From: Streptomyces canus 299MFChir4.1 | GTDB lineage: Bacteria > Actinomycetota > Actinomycetes > Streptomycetales > Streptomycetaceae | DNA length: 64,000 nucleotides | NCBI RefSeq assembly: GCF_000383615.1 | Contig: NZ_KB911600.1 | Span: 103,117 to 167,116 of the forward strand | Direction of reading: 5' to 3' | In this document: positions 56,476 to 64,000 of the stretch, piece by piece | Layout: each line of letters opens with the position of its first letter | Numbering within the stretch: position 1 is the stretch's first letter | Notes under the pieces: generated by a model | Databases searched by the model: none | What the model saw: the letters and a program-made list of their open reading frames with translations, nothing else | Told to the model about the DNA's origin: nothing | Translations under genes and position numbers: made by a program

Positions 56476-57711
56476 GTGGCCTCGACTCCCGCGCCTCCCC
56501 AGGCGCCCCCGAAGCCCACCTGGGATCCCAGGAGGCCGGCGCCGCCGCTGCCGTGGCTGCGCCCGACCATCCGCATAAGGCTCACCCTGCTGTACGGCGG
56601 CATGTTCCTGATCGCGGGCATCCTGCTGCTGTCGATCATCTACCTGGTGGCGGCGCAGGCGCTGAACGTCGGCAGCCAACTGCCCTTCAAGATCACCGAG
56701 GGCAGAGTCGCGAGCGACATCTGCAACCTGCCCACGGGCGTCTCGCCCGACGTCATGAACAAGGCGATGGACAACTGCGTCAACGACCAGCGCCAGCACG
56801 CCCTGGACGACCTGCTCAGCCGCTCCCTGCTGGCGCTCCTCGGTCTCGCGATCATCGCCTTCGCCTTCGGCTACGCGATGGCGGGGCGGGTTCTGTCGCC
56901 GCTCGGCCGGATCCTGCGCACGGCGCGCGCGGTGGCCGGTTCGGACCTCTCCCGCCGTATCGAGCTGGACGGCCCGGACGACGAGCTCAAGGAACTGGCC
57001 GACACCTTCGACGACATGCTGGAGCGTCTGGAGCGGGCTTTCACGGCCCAGCAGCGCTTCGTCGGCAACGCCTCGCACGAGCTGCGGACACCGCTGGCGA
57101 TCAACCGCACTCTGCTGGAGGTGCACCTGTCCGATCCGGGTGCCCCGGTGGAGCTCCAGCAGCTGGGCAAGACACTGCTGGCCACCAACGAGCGCAGCGA
57201 GCAGCTCGTGGAGGGTCTGCTGCTGCTCGCGCGCAGCGACAACCAGATCGTCGAGCGCAAGCCCGTGGACCTCGCCGAGGTCGCCGGGCAGGCGGTCGAC
57301 CAGGTGCACGGCGAGGCGGCGGCCAAGGGCGTGGCGATCCGCGGCGAGCAGAAGTCGGCAGTCGTCCAGGGCAACGGCGTCCTGCTGGAGCGCATCGCCC
57401 TGAACCTGGTGCAGAATGCCGTGCGCTACAACGTGGCCGAGGGCGGCTGGGTCGAGGTCACCACGGAGATCCAGCACGGGCACGCGGTGCTCACGGTCTC
57501 CAACACGGGCCCGGTCGTGCCGGCGTACGAGGTCGACAATCTCTTCGAGCCCTTCAAGCGGCTGCGCGGCGCCGACCGCACCGGCAGCGACAAGGGCGTC
57601 GGTCTCGGACTGTCCATCGTGCGGTCCGTGGCACGGGCGCACGGCGGGCACATCACCGCTCAGCCACGCGAAGGGGGTGGACTGGTGATGCGAGTCACCC
57701 TTCCGGTCTGA
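56476..57711 (+). CDS. cutS: Sensor histidine kinase CutS
   Basis: Protein of 411 residues. Two membrane segments (about 40-60 and 115-137) enclose a ~55-residue extracellular loop with two cysteines, Cys83 and Cys101, well placed for a disulfide switch. HAMP, then the H-box FVGNASHELRTPLA with His201, and the ATPase domain (NLVQNAVRYN, DKGVGLGLSIVRSVARAHGG). GTG 56476 follows cutR by four bases. Confidence 0.93.
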   Translation: MASTPAPPQAPPKPTWDPRRPAPPLPWLRPTIRIRLTLLYGGMFLIAGILLLSIIYLVAAQALNVGSQLPFKITEGRVASDICNLPTGVSPDVMNKAMDNCVNDQRQHALDDLLSRSLLALLGLAIIAFAFGYAMAGRVLSPLGRILRTARAVAGSDLSRRIELDGPDDELKELADTFDDMLERLERAFTAQQRFVGNASHELRTPLAINRTLLEVHLSDPGAPVELQQLGKTLLATNERSEQLVEGLLLLARSDNQIVERKPVDLAEVAGQAVDQVHGEAAAKGVAIRGEQKSAVVQGNGVLLERIALNLVQNAVRYNVAEGGWVEVTTEIQHGHAVLTVSNTGPVVPAYEVDNLFEPFKRLRGADRTGSDKGVGLGLSIVRSVARAHGGHITAQPREGGGLVMRVTLPV

Positions 57712-57935
57712 GACCATGGCCCCCGCACCGGGATCGATATACAGGGATGTTCGCTTTGCGCGGAATTTCCCGGGCAGCGTAAGGACTGCCGCATGTGTGA
57801 TCGATCACAAGGGAGATTTTCCCGCCATCCACTCTCCGTGATCATGCACCCTGTCGGAAAGCCGGGAAACTCCGGGTTTTCAGGGGTCCTGATCACGGGA
57901 AGTACACGGTGAGACGCCTTTGAAGTGCGGGATTC

Positions 57936-57951
57936 GGACCGTGTACGGTCC
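57936..57951. promoter_or_regulatory. Palindrome between cutS and the DUF4193 gene
   Basis: GGACCGT-GT-ACGGTCC, a perfect 7-base dyad 166 bases before the DUF4193 start. The 405-base gap (57712-58116) contains no gene. Candidate operator of unknown protein. Confidence 0.45.
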
Positions 57952-58116
57952 CGATCGCCATCCAACCCGATCACTCAAGAGGAGTCCGGTTGGGTGTCGA
58001 TTGAGTAACAGACCTTGATGTGAGGCAAAATCTCCGCCTCGGGTCGGGCACAAGTCCGGCCTCTCACGCGTTACGTGCGCTGGAGACACCGCAGACACCC
58101 AGAGGGGGAGAGCGAC

Positions 58117-58413
58117 ATGGCAACGGATTACGACACCCCACGCAAGACCGACGACGACGTCGACTCGGACAGCCTTGAAGAGCTCAAGGCGCGTAGGAAT
58201 GACAAGTCGACCTCCGCAGTGGACGTCGACGAGTTCGAGGCCGCCGAAGGCCTGGAACTGCCCGGAGCGGACCTCTCGAACGAGGAGCTGGCCGTCCGGG
58301 TGCTGCCCAAGCAGCAGGACGAGTTCACCTGCATGAGCTGCTTCCTGGTGCACCACCGCAGCCAGCTGGCCCGGGAGAAGAACGGCCAGCCGATCTGCCG
58401 CGACTGCGACTGA
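58117..58413 (+). CDS. DUF4193 family zinc-ribbon protein
   Basis: Protein of 98 residues. The N-terminal half is acidic and probably disordered; the C-terminal half has CMSC ... CRDC, a four-cysteine zinc ribbon (CMSCFLVHHRSQLAREKNGQPICRDC). Conserved in actinobacteria with unknown role, possibly RNA-polymerase or nucleic-acid related. ATG 58117 has GAGGGGGAG. Confidence 0.9.
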   Translation: MATDYDTPRKTDDDVDSDSLEELKARRNDKSTSAVDVDEFEAAEGLELPGADLSNEELAVRVLPKQQDEFTCMSCFLVHHRSQLAREKNGQPICRDCD

Positions 58414-58426
58414 GGGCGGGTCGGGC

Positions 58427-59323
58427 ATGACTGGCTCGACCCCTCCTTGGAAGCGCCGCTCCCTCCGGCAGGGAGCGGGGCAGGGACCGTCCGACGGCCC
58501 CCACCGCGCGCGTGACGACGAGCGGGGCTCTTTCGACCCGGGAGCCTCGCTCGAACCGGCGGCCGACCGGACCGACCATCCGGCGCCGACCGATTCGACC
58601 AGGACGCCCGCGCCCGTCGCGAAACGACGGGTGGCGGCGATCCGGGACAAGGCCCGGGAAGGGGCCCGCAAGGGCGGTAGCCGGGCCAGGGCGGGCCTGG
58701 CGTACCTCACCGACCGGATCATCGAGAACGCCCCGCGTGTCCCCGTACGGGACCTCGCGACCCTCCGTCGCCAGTTCCCCGGTCTCGGACCCGAGGAGCT
58801 CGCGGACAAGCTCGTCACGGGCGCCGCGAGCGCCACGGCGACGGTCGGAGCGGGGGTCGGTGCGGCGGCGATGCTTCCCGTGCCGCCGGCGATGCCGACC
58901 GAACTGGCCGCCGAGATCACCGGCGTCGCCGCGATCGAGCTGAAGCTGATCGCCGAACTCCACGAGGTCTACGGCCTACGGCCGCCCGGCAACCTCAAGG
59001 AGCGCAGCACCGCGTATCTGAACTCCTGGTCAGGAGAGCGCGGGATCGACGTGAAGAAGCCGTCGACCGTGAGCGGCTCGCTCAACACCCAGATGAAGCA
59101 TCAGCTGCGGCAGCAGATCATGAAGCGGATGATCCGCGACCTGCCGAACCTCATGCCGTTCCTGGTCGGCGCGGCCGTCGGGGCGGTCATGAACCGCCGG
59201 GACACCAGAAAGCTCGCCGAGCGGATCCGCAAGGACCTGCGCAGGGCCCAGGTGCCCTGGGGCGAACTTCCCGCGCTGCCGGCCCTGGAGATCCCGGCGA
59301 ACCCGCTGGAGCTGGAGAAGTAA
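58427..59323 (+). CDS. EcsC-like conserved protein
   Basis: Protein of 298 residues. The first 95 residues are disordered and charged. The folded part (about 100-298) contains hydrophobic helices (GAASATATVGAGVGAAAMLPVPPAMPTELAAEITGVAAIELKLIAEL; NLMPFLVGAAVGAVMNRRDTRKLAERIRKDL) resembling EcsC-family proteins, which may associate with membranes. Function unknown. Starts 13 bases after the DUF4193 stop, so probably in one operon. Confidence 0.75.
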   Translation: MTGSTPPWKRRSLRQGAGQGPSDGPHRARDDERGSFDPGASLEPAADRTDHPAPTDSTRTPAPVAKRRVAAIRDKAREGARKGGSRARAGLAYLTDRIIENAPRVPVRDLATLRRQFPGLGPEELADKLVTGAASATATVGAGVGAAAMLPVPPAMPTELAAEITGVAAIELKLIAELHEVYGLRPPGNLKERSTAYLNSWSGERGIDVKKPSTVSGSLNTQMKHQLRQQIMKRMIRDLPNLMPFLVGAAVGAVMNRRDTRKLAERIRKDLRRAQVPWGELPALPALEIPANPLELEK

Positions 59324-59374
59324 GACTTCCGTGAGAAGTCCGGACCTCAACCGTCCCTACGGTCGGGTGAAGTC
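59324..59374. terminator. Hairpins between convergent genes
   Basis: GACTTC-CGTGA-GAAGTC (59324-59340) and a second, imperfect stem (59341-59374, with ACCGT/ACGGT inside GGAC/GTCC). Confidence 0.4.
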
Positions 59375-59387
59375 CTGCACGAACGTT

Positions 59388-59852
59388 CTAGGCGGCGGCC
59401 GTGCGGGCCGTCTTCAGCGCCTCGGCCAGCCGCTCCGGCGCGCGCGTCGACAGGTACAGATACGGCGTCGGGTCGTCCGGATCGGTGACCTCCACCTTCA
59501 GCGCCCTCGGAATGTAGGCGCGCAGCAGCAGGAAGGCGCGGGTGTCGGCCTTGTAGGTCCGCCAGGCGCGGGCCTCCTCCGGGTCCAGGATCTCCGCCTC
59601 GCCCAGCGCCGACACCGGGATCTTCGCCTCGCCCGCGATCAGCGAGTCACCCACGATCCGGATGCGCAGCGAGCCGTAGGAACTGGCGACGACCGCCGCC
59701 GCGGCGGTGCCGCCGACCAGGCCGCCGAACAGCGGCAGGGTGCCGAAGGGGAGCAGGATCAGCGCGAAGGAGACCCCGACCAGGAAGGAGATCAGCCACC
59801 AGGAGCGGGGGGCGGTGAGGCGTTCGTCGTACGGGACGGCGGAGGGCTGCAT
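59388..59852 (-). CDS. DUF3093 family membrane protein
   Basis: Protein of 154 residues, function unknown. Two closely spaced membrane segments near the N-terminus (about 18-60) are followed by a soluble beta-rich domain (GSLRIRIVGDSLIAGEAKIPVSALGEAEIL; TPYLYLSTRAPERLAEAL). Resembles a membrane-anchored PH-like fold. Divergent from the thioesterase gene. Confidence 0.88.
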   Translation of the reverse strand: MQPSAVPYDERLTAPRSWWLISFLVGVSFALILLPFGTLPLFGGLVGGTAAAAVVASSYGSLRIRIVGDSLIAGEAKIPVSALGEAEILDPEEARAWRTYKADTRAFLLLRAYIPRALKVEVTDPDDPTPYLYLSTRAPERLAEALKTARTAAA

Positions 59853-59896
59853 GAAACCAAGCTTGGCACGGTGTCCTGATAGACCCGACGCGCGGG

Positions 59897-59902
59897 TAAG
59901 GT
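59897..59902 (+). promoter_or_regulatory. -10 element, leaderless thioesterase gene
   Basis: TAAGGT eight bases before GTG 59911, with no Shine-Dalgarno. Confidence 0.4.
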
Positions 59903-59910
59903 CTGCGCCT

Positions 59911-60495
59911 GTGAGTGGTACTTCCCCGGCTCTCCAGCCTCCCGCCGACGCGGCGCAACCTGTGCGCCACCCGGACGCCCCCGCGCCCGGTGAGCTGCTC
60001 GGTGCGCACTACGGCCAGTGTTTCGGCTGTGGCGGCGAGCAGTCCCACGGGCTGCACCTGGAGGCGCGGGCCGGCGAGGGGGTCTCGGTGACGGCCGAGT
60101 TCACCGTGCGCCCCGCCCACCAGGGCGCTCCCGGACTCGCGCACGGCGGAGTGCTCGCGACCGCCCTCGACGAGACCGTGGGCTCACTCAACTGGCTGCT
60201 GCGCACGATCGCCGTGACCGGACGCCTGGAGACCGACTTCGTACGGCCGGTGCCCGTCGGCACGGTGCTGTACCTGGAGGCCGAAGTGACCGCGGTGGCC
60301 GGGCGGAAGATCTACTCGAGCGCCACCGGCCGGATCGGCGGCCCCGAGGGGCCCGTCGCGGTCCGCGCGGACGCCCTGTTCATCGAGGTCAAGGTCGACC
60401 ACTTCATCGACAACGGCCGCCCGGAGGAGATCCGGGCCGCCATGGACGACCCGGACCAGGTCCGGCGTGCCCGTGCCTTCGAGGTGAACCCGTGA
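59911..60495 (+). CDS. PaaI-family hotdog thioesterase
   Basis: Protein of 194 residues. After a Pro/Ala-rich lead and CFGCG, the hotdog fold shows HGGVLATALDETVG, the catalytic-helix signature of acyl-CoA thioesterases. The acyl substrate is unknown. The stop overlaps the dut start (GTGA), so both are translated together. Confidence 0.9.
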   Translation: MSGTSPALQPPADAAQPVRHPDAPAPGELLGAHYGQCFGCGGEQSHGLHLEARAGEGVSVTAEFTVRPAHQGAPGLAHGGVLATALDETVGSLNWLLRTIAVTGRLETDFVRPVPVGTVLYLEAEVTAVAGRKIYSSATGRIGGPEGPVAVRADALFIEVKVDHFIDNGRPEEIRAAMDDPDQVRRARAFEVNP

Positions 60496-61043
60496 GCCGT
60501 GAGCCCCTGAACGTGCTGATCCGGCGCGTCGACCCCGACGTACCGCTTCCGTCGTACGCGCACCCCGGTGACGCGGGGGCCGATCTGCGGACCACCGAGA
60601 GCCGTGAACTGAAGCCGGGGGAGCGGGCCGTGCTGCCCACGGGGGTGTCTGTGGCGCTCCCGGAGGGGTACGCGGCCTTCGTGCACCCGCGATCCGGTCT
60701 CGCCGCCCGCTGCGGTGTCGCTCTCGTGAATGCCCCGGGGACGGTTGATGCCGGGTACCGTGGGGAGATCAAGGTGATCGTGGTGAATCTCGACCCGCAC
60801 GAGTCGGTGCGGTTCGAGCGTTTCGACCGGATCGCCCAACTCGTCGTCCAGCAGGTCGAGAGGGTCCGCTTCCAGGAGGTCGCGGAGCTTCCCGAGTCGG
60901 CGCGGGCCGAGGGGGGCTTCGGGTCCACCGGCGGTCACGCCGCCGTGGGCGACGGGGGCGATACAAGCGCTGAGGCCGCCATGGGCGGCACAACGGGTGG
61001 GAATCGATACGCATCGGTCGTATCCGACCGGGAAGGACAGTGA
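60492..61043 (+). CDS. dut: dUTP diphosphatase
   Basis: Protein of 183 residues, hydrolysing dUTP to dUMP. The trimeric dUTPase motifs are present: HPGDAGADL (I), PRSGLAAR (II), GTVDAGYRGEIKV (III), RFDRIAQLVV (IV) and GGFGSTG (V). The ~35 residues after motif V are a Gly/Ala-rich extension longer than in most dUTPases. GTG 60492 overlaps the thioesterase stop. Confidence 0.96.
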   Translation: MSREPLNVLIRRVDPDVPLPSYAHPGDAGADLRTTESRELKPGERAVLPTGVSVALPEGYAAFVHPRSGLAARCGVALVNAPGTVDAGYRGEIKVIVVNLDPHESVRFERFDRIAQLVVQQVERVRFQEVAELPESARAEGGFGSTGGHAAVGDGGDTSAEAAMGGTTGGNRYASVVSDREGQ

Positions 61044-61044
61044 C

Positions 61045-61803
61045 GTGTTCGGACGTCGCAAGAAGAAGGGTGCCGCCGAGGACGCGGCCGGCGAGGCCGA
61101 GCAGGTCGTCGACAGCGTCGACACTGAGGCGGACGACGTAGAGCGCGAGCGCGTACGGCTGGAGCCGGAGCCGCGCCCCGACGGGCCCTGGGACGACACC
61201 GAGGTCCGCGACCCCGCCGAGGGCCGCGTGGACCTGGGCGGAATGTTCGTCCCGGGTGTCGACGGCATGGAGCTGCGGGTCGAGGTCGCGGGCGACGCGA
61301 TCGTCGCGGCCACCGTCGTGCTGCGCGACAGCGCCATCCAGCTCCAGGCCTTCGCCGCTCCCAAGCGCGAGGGCATCTGGGGCGAGGTGCGCGAGGAGAT
61401 CGGCTCCGGCATCACCCAGCAGGGCGGCATCGTCGACGAGGTCGAGGGTCCGCTGGGCTGGGAGCTGCGCGCCCAGGTACCGGTGCAGCTGCCGGACGGG
61501 ACGGGCGGCTTCCAGGTCGTGCGGTTCGTGGGTGTGGACGGCCCGCGCTGGTTCCTGCGCGGTGTGATCTCGGGTCAGGGCGCGGTGCAGCCGCAGGCGG
61601 CCGGGCTCCTGGAGCAGATCTTCCGGGACACCGTCGTGGTCCGCGGCGAGGGCCCGATGGCGCCCCGCGACCCGATCGTCCTCAAGCTGCCGAACGACGC
61701 CCAGATGGTCCCCGAGGGCATCCAGCAGCAGGAAGAGGGCTCCCGCTTCTCCGGCGGCATGGGCCAGCTCCAGCGTGGACCGGAGATCACCGAAGTCCGG
61801 TAG
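61045..61803 (+). CDS. DUF3710 family protein
   Basis: Protein of 252 residues, function unknown. Basic start FGRRKKKG, an acidic disordered stretch (10-60), then the DUF3710 domain (about 65-225). Conserved next to dut in actinobacteria. GTG 61045 starts one base after the dut stop and has GGAAGGA, so it belongs to the thioesterase-dut operon. Confidence 0.9.
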   Translation: MFGRRKKKGAAEDAAGEAEQVVDSVDTEADDVERERVRLEPEPRPDGPWDDTEVRDPAEGRVDLGGMFVPGVDGMELRVEVAGDAIVAATVVLRDSAIQLQAFAAPKREGIWGEVREEIGSGITQQGGIVDEVEGPLGWELRAQVPVQLPDGTGGFQVVRFVGVDGPRWFLRGVISGQGAVQPQAAGLLEQIFRDTVVVRGEGPMAPRDPIVLKLPNDAQMVPEGIQQQEEGSRFSGGMGQLQRGPEITEVR

Positions 61804-61823
61804 TCGTACGACGTCGAGGCCCG

Positions 61824-61857
61824 AGGGCCGTACCCCGTGAGGGGTGCGGCCCTTTTT
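61824..61857 (+). terminator. Terminator after the dut operon
   Basis: A 13-pair stem (61824-61836 with 61841-61853) closed by a GTGA loop and followed by a run of five T. Confidence 0.92.
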
Positions 61858-61880
61858 CGTGCGTGCTCGTGCGCGGGACC

Positions 61881-61909
61881 TTGACGCCGGATTGGTCTGT
61901 ACCTACCTT
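61881..61909 (+). promoter_or_regulatory. Promoter of the alginate lyase-like gene with DasR-like site in the spacer
   Basis: TTGACG (61881-61886), 17-base spacer, TACCTT (61904-61909). The spacer and -10 hold TGGTCTGTACCT (61893-61904), 9 of 12 matches to the DasR core TGGTCTAGACCA. A repressor bound here would exclude RNA polymerase. Confidence 0.65.
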
Positions 61910-61977
61910 CTCGGCTCAGCGCGCCTGTTCACACAGGCACTTTGTGTTCATATACGAGAACGGAAGGCCCCCCACGT

Positions 61978-63144
61978 ATGCGCAGAACCGCTCTTGTGGC
62001 CGCTGTCGTGGCCCTCGCCGCCGGTGCTCTCGCCGTGCCCGCCGACGCCGCGCCCGCCACCTTCGTCCATCCTGGAGTCACTGTCTCCGAAGGGCAGTTG
62101 GCCTTCGCTCGCAGCAAGGTCAACGCGGGTGCCCAGCCCTGGAAGGGTGCCTTCGACCAGATGCTGGCGAGCAAGTACGCCGACCTGAACCGCACGCCCA
62201 AGCCGCGGGCGGTCGTCGAGTGCGGCTCGTACTCGAACCCCAACTACGGCTGCACCGACGAGCGCGAGGACGCGATCGCCGCCTATACCGACGCCCTCGC
62301 CTGGTACATCACCCGGGACGAGCGGTACGCCAAGAAGGCCATCCAGCTCATGGACGCCTGGTCGGCGGTGATCACGGACCACACCAACAGCAACGCGCCC
62401 CTCCAGACCGGCTGGGCCGGCTCCTCCTGGCCCCGGGCCGCCGAGATCATCAAGTACACGTACACCGGGAGCTGGGCGAACTCCGGACGCTTCGCGACCA
62501 TGCTGCGCAACGTCTACCTGCCCGAGATCATCAACGGCTCGAACTCCAACGGCAACTGGGAGCTGTCGATGATGGAGGCGGCCGTCGGCATCTCCGTCTT
62601 CCTGGAGGACAAGACGTCGTACGACAAGGCCATGACGAAGTTCCGCACCCGTACCGCGGCTTACGTCTATCTCGACTCCGACGGTGAGCTGCCGAAGACC
62701 GTGCCGAGCCAGAACCTCAACACCCGGGACAAGATCGTCGGTTACTGGCAGGGGCAGTCCACGTTCGTCACCGGGCTCACCCAGGAGACCTGCCGGGACT
62801 TCACGCACACCGGGTACGGCATCTCCGCGATCTCGCACGTCGCCGAGACGAGCCGGATCCAGGGGCAGGACCTGTACGGCACGGACGTGGGTGAGCGGCT
62901 GCGGCAGGCGCTGGGGTTCCAGGCCAGGTACGAGCTGGGGACGGCCGTGCCGAGCTGGCTGTGCGGCGGGTCGCTGAAGCTGGGGCTCGGGCCGGTCACC
63001 GAGGTCGGGTACAACGCGCTGCACAACAGGCTTGGCATGGGCATGACTAACACGCAGGCCCTGACCGAGCGGAACCGCCCGGCGGGCAGCAACAACCTCT
63101 TCGTGGCCTGGGAGACGCTCACCCACGGGGACAACCCGAGCTGA
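61978..63144 (+). CDS. Secreted alginate lyase-family protein
   Basis: Protein of 388 residues with a Sec signal peptide (about 1-25, VPADAAP). The mature part is an (alpha/alpha) toroid of the alginate lyase family, with the signature stretches NSNGNWELSMMEAAVGI and DFTHTGYGISAISHVAETSRIQG. Four or more cysteines may form disulfides. It probably cleaves uronic-acid-containing polysaccharides. GGAAGG lies before ATG 61978. Confidence 0.88.
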   Translation: MRRTALVAAVVALAAGALAVPADAAPATFVHPGVTVSEGQLAFARSKVNAGAQPWKGAFDQMLASKYADLNRTPKPRAVVECGSYSNPNYGCTDEREDAIAAYTDALAWYITRDERYAKKAIQLMDAWSAVITDHTNSNAPLQTGWAGSSWPRAAEIIKYTYTGSWANSGRFATMLRNVYLPEIINGSNSNGNWELSMMEAAVGISVFLEDKTSYDKAMTKFRTRTAAYVYLDSDGELPKTVPSQNLNTRDKIVGYWQGQSTFVTGLTQETCRDFTHTGYGISAISHVAETSRIQGQDLYGTDVGERLRQALGFQARYELGTAVPSWLCGGSLKLGLGPVTEVGYNALHNRLGMGMTNTQALTERNRPAGSNNLFVAWETLTHGDNPS

Positions 63145-63190
63145 AACCGTTGTAGGCCGGGCGCCGCGCGGTTGATACTGGCGCCCGGTT

Positions 63191-63211
63191 TCGCGGTTCG
63201 CGGTTCGCGGT
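63191..63211 (+). repeat. Three tandem copies of TCGCGGT
   Basis: Perfect 7-base units 63191-63197, 63198-63204 and 63205-63211, ending 17 bases before the ABC ATPase start. Confidence 0.7.
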
Positions 63212-63228
63212 TTCACGGGGGAGGACGC

Positions 63229-63921
63229 ATGACTCAGGTGGTCACCGAGACCATGGTGCGGGTCGAGGACATCCACAGGTCGTTCGGTGAGGGGGCCGCC
63301 GCGGTGCACGCGCTGCGCGGGGTCTCCTTCGAGGTGCCGCGCGGTGAACTGGTCGCCCTCAAGGGGCGCTCGGGCTCCGGGAAGACCACGCTGCTCAACA
63401 TCGTCGGCGGGCTCGACCGGCCCGACCGGGGGCGGGTCGAGCTCGACGGGGTCGACATCGCGGGGCTGGACGAGGACGGGTTGCTGGCCCTGCGCCGGGA
63501 CCGTATCGGCTTCGTGTTCCAGTCCTTCGGGCTCATCCCGATCCTCACCGCAGCCGAGAACGTCGGCGTGCCGATGCGGCTGCGCCGGATGGACGCACGC
63601 GCGCGTGAGGAGCGCGTCGAGCTGCTGCTGGCCCTGGTCGGCCTCGCGGACCACGCGAAGCAGCGGCCCGGTGAGCTCTCCGGCGGCCAGCAGCAGCGAG
63701 TCGCCATCGCCCGCGCGCTCGCCAACGAACCCTCCCTCCTCGTCGCCGACGAGCCGACCGGCCAGCTGGACGCGGAGACCGGGCACGCGGTCATGGAGCT
63801 GCTGCGGGCGGTCGTCCGCAGTGAGAACGTCACCGCGCTGGTGGCCACCCACGACGCGACCCTGCTGGACCTGGCGGACCGGGTGCTGGAGCTGGGGGAC
63901 GGGGAGATCGTGGGGCACTGA
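63229..63921 (+). CDS. ABC transporter ATPase (MacB/LolD-type)
   Basis: Protein of 230 residues with a complete set of motifs: Walker A GRSGSGKTT, Q-loop FQSFGLIP, signature LSGGQQQR, Walker B LLVADEPTGQLD and H-loop ATHDATLL. This subfamily works with FtsX-like permeases in export or mechanotransmission. The partner is expected just past the right edge of the window. ATG 63229 has GGGGGAGG. Confidence 0.92.
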   Translation: MTQVVTETMVRVEDIHRSFGEGAAAVHALRGVSFEVPRGELVALKGRSGSGKTTLLNIVGGLDRPDRGRVELDGVDIAGLDEDGLLALRRDRIGFVFQSFGLIPILTAAENVGVPMRLRRMDARAREERVELLLALVGLADHAKQRPGELSGGQQQRVAIARALANEPSLLVADEPTGQLDAETGHAVMELLRAVVRSENVTALVATHDATLLDLADRVLELGDGEIVGH

Positions 63922-64000
63922 GGGACGTCCATGGGGCGCGCTTCCGGGCGGGTCGGGGTGGGAGCGTCGCGGCGGCGAGCGGTGTGCGCTCCGGGACGCG

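Noticed and set aside
63931..64000. Possible start of the FtsX-like permease partner
   Set aside because: An ATG at 63931 stays open to the edge, but 23 codons show no membrane segment or family motif and no good ribosome site.

Overview
The window is a piece of a Streptomyces chromosome. Evidence: very high GC with strong third-position GC bias, the principal sigma factor gene hrdB directly downstream of the sporulation regulator whiH, and a gene order (whiH-hrdB-protease-parE ... parC-M16 proteases ... ptsH ... thymidine kinase-sepH ... hemH-cutRS ... dut) that, from memory, matches the hrdB-to-dut core region of S. coelicolor. No rRNA, tRNA, CRISPR array, prophage or insertion sequence was seen.

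Layout. 0-12 kb: truncated RecQ-like helicase, DUF4192 protein, glycogen-debranching-like protein, NUDIX/winged-helix protein, fused ABC ATPase-permease, whiH, hrdB and a secreted trypsin-like protease. 12-18 kb: small zinc-ribbon protein, parE, and a membrane protein/NarL-type two-component operon. 18-27 kb: DUF485 plus acetate-type symporter, a NitT/TauT-type ABC transporter flanked by two paralogous CitB/DcuR-type response regulators, one DcuS-like kinase, and an iron-box-controlled sucrase/ferredoxin-like gene. 27-30 kb: two divergent citrate synthase-family genes, one carrying an N-terminal HTH. 29.9-32 kb: an accessory cluster of two DUF6082 proteins and two paralogous ~75-residue proteins. 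32-41 kb: CobW GTPase, parC, paired M16 proteases, a c-di-AMP riboswitch controlling an M23 peptidase, a GntR regulator and HPr. 41-53 kb: GNAT/acyl-CoA synthetase fusion, DUF5998, phosphodiesterase, thymidine kinase, VOC protein, sulfurtransferase, sepH, sugar-alcohol/lactone oxidase and an MFS transporter. 53-64 kb: ferrochelatase, inositol monophosphatase, cutRS, DUF4193, EcsC-like protein, DUF3093, thioesterase, dut, DUF3710, a secreted alginate lyase-like enzyme and an ABC ATPase.

Most of the region is housekeeping: transcription (HrdB), chromosome decatenation (ParE/ParC), nucleotide supply (TK, Dut), cell division and wall turnover (WhiH, SepH, M23), heme synthesis and envelope stress (CutRS). 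Three parts look less ordinary. First, AT-rich TTGAT/ATCAA elements occur at the DcuS-like kinase promoter, between the divergent citrate synthase genes and inside the second citrate synthase gene, which suggests one regulon, possibly read by the HTH-citrate synthase fusion. Second, the DUF6082 four-gene cluster looks inserted into core synteny. Third, several single-gene control sites are visible: an iron box abutting a leaderless start, a DasR-like site inside the promoter of the secreted lyase, and a WhiG-type -10 plus palindrome at whiH.
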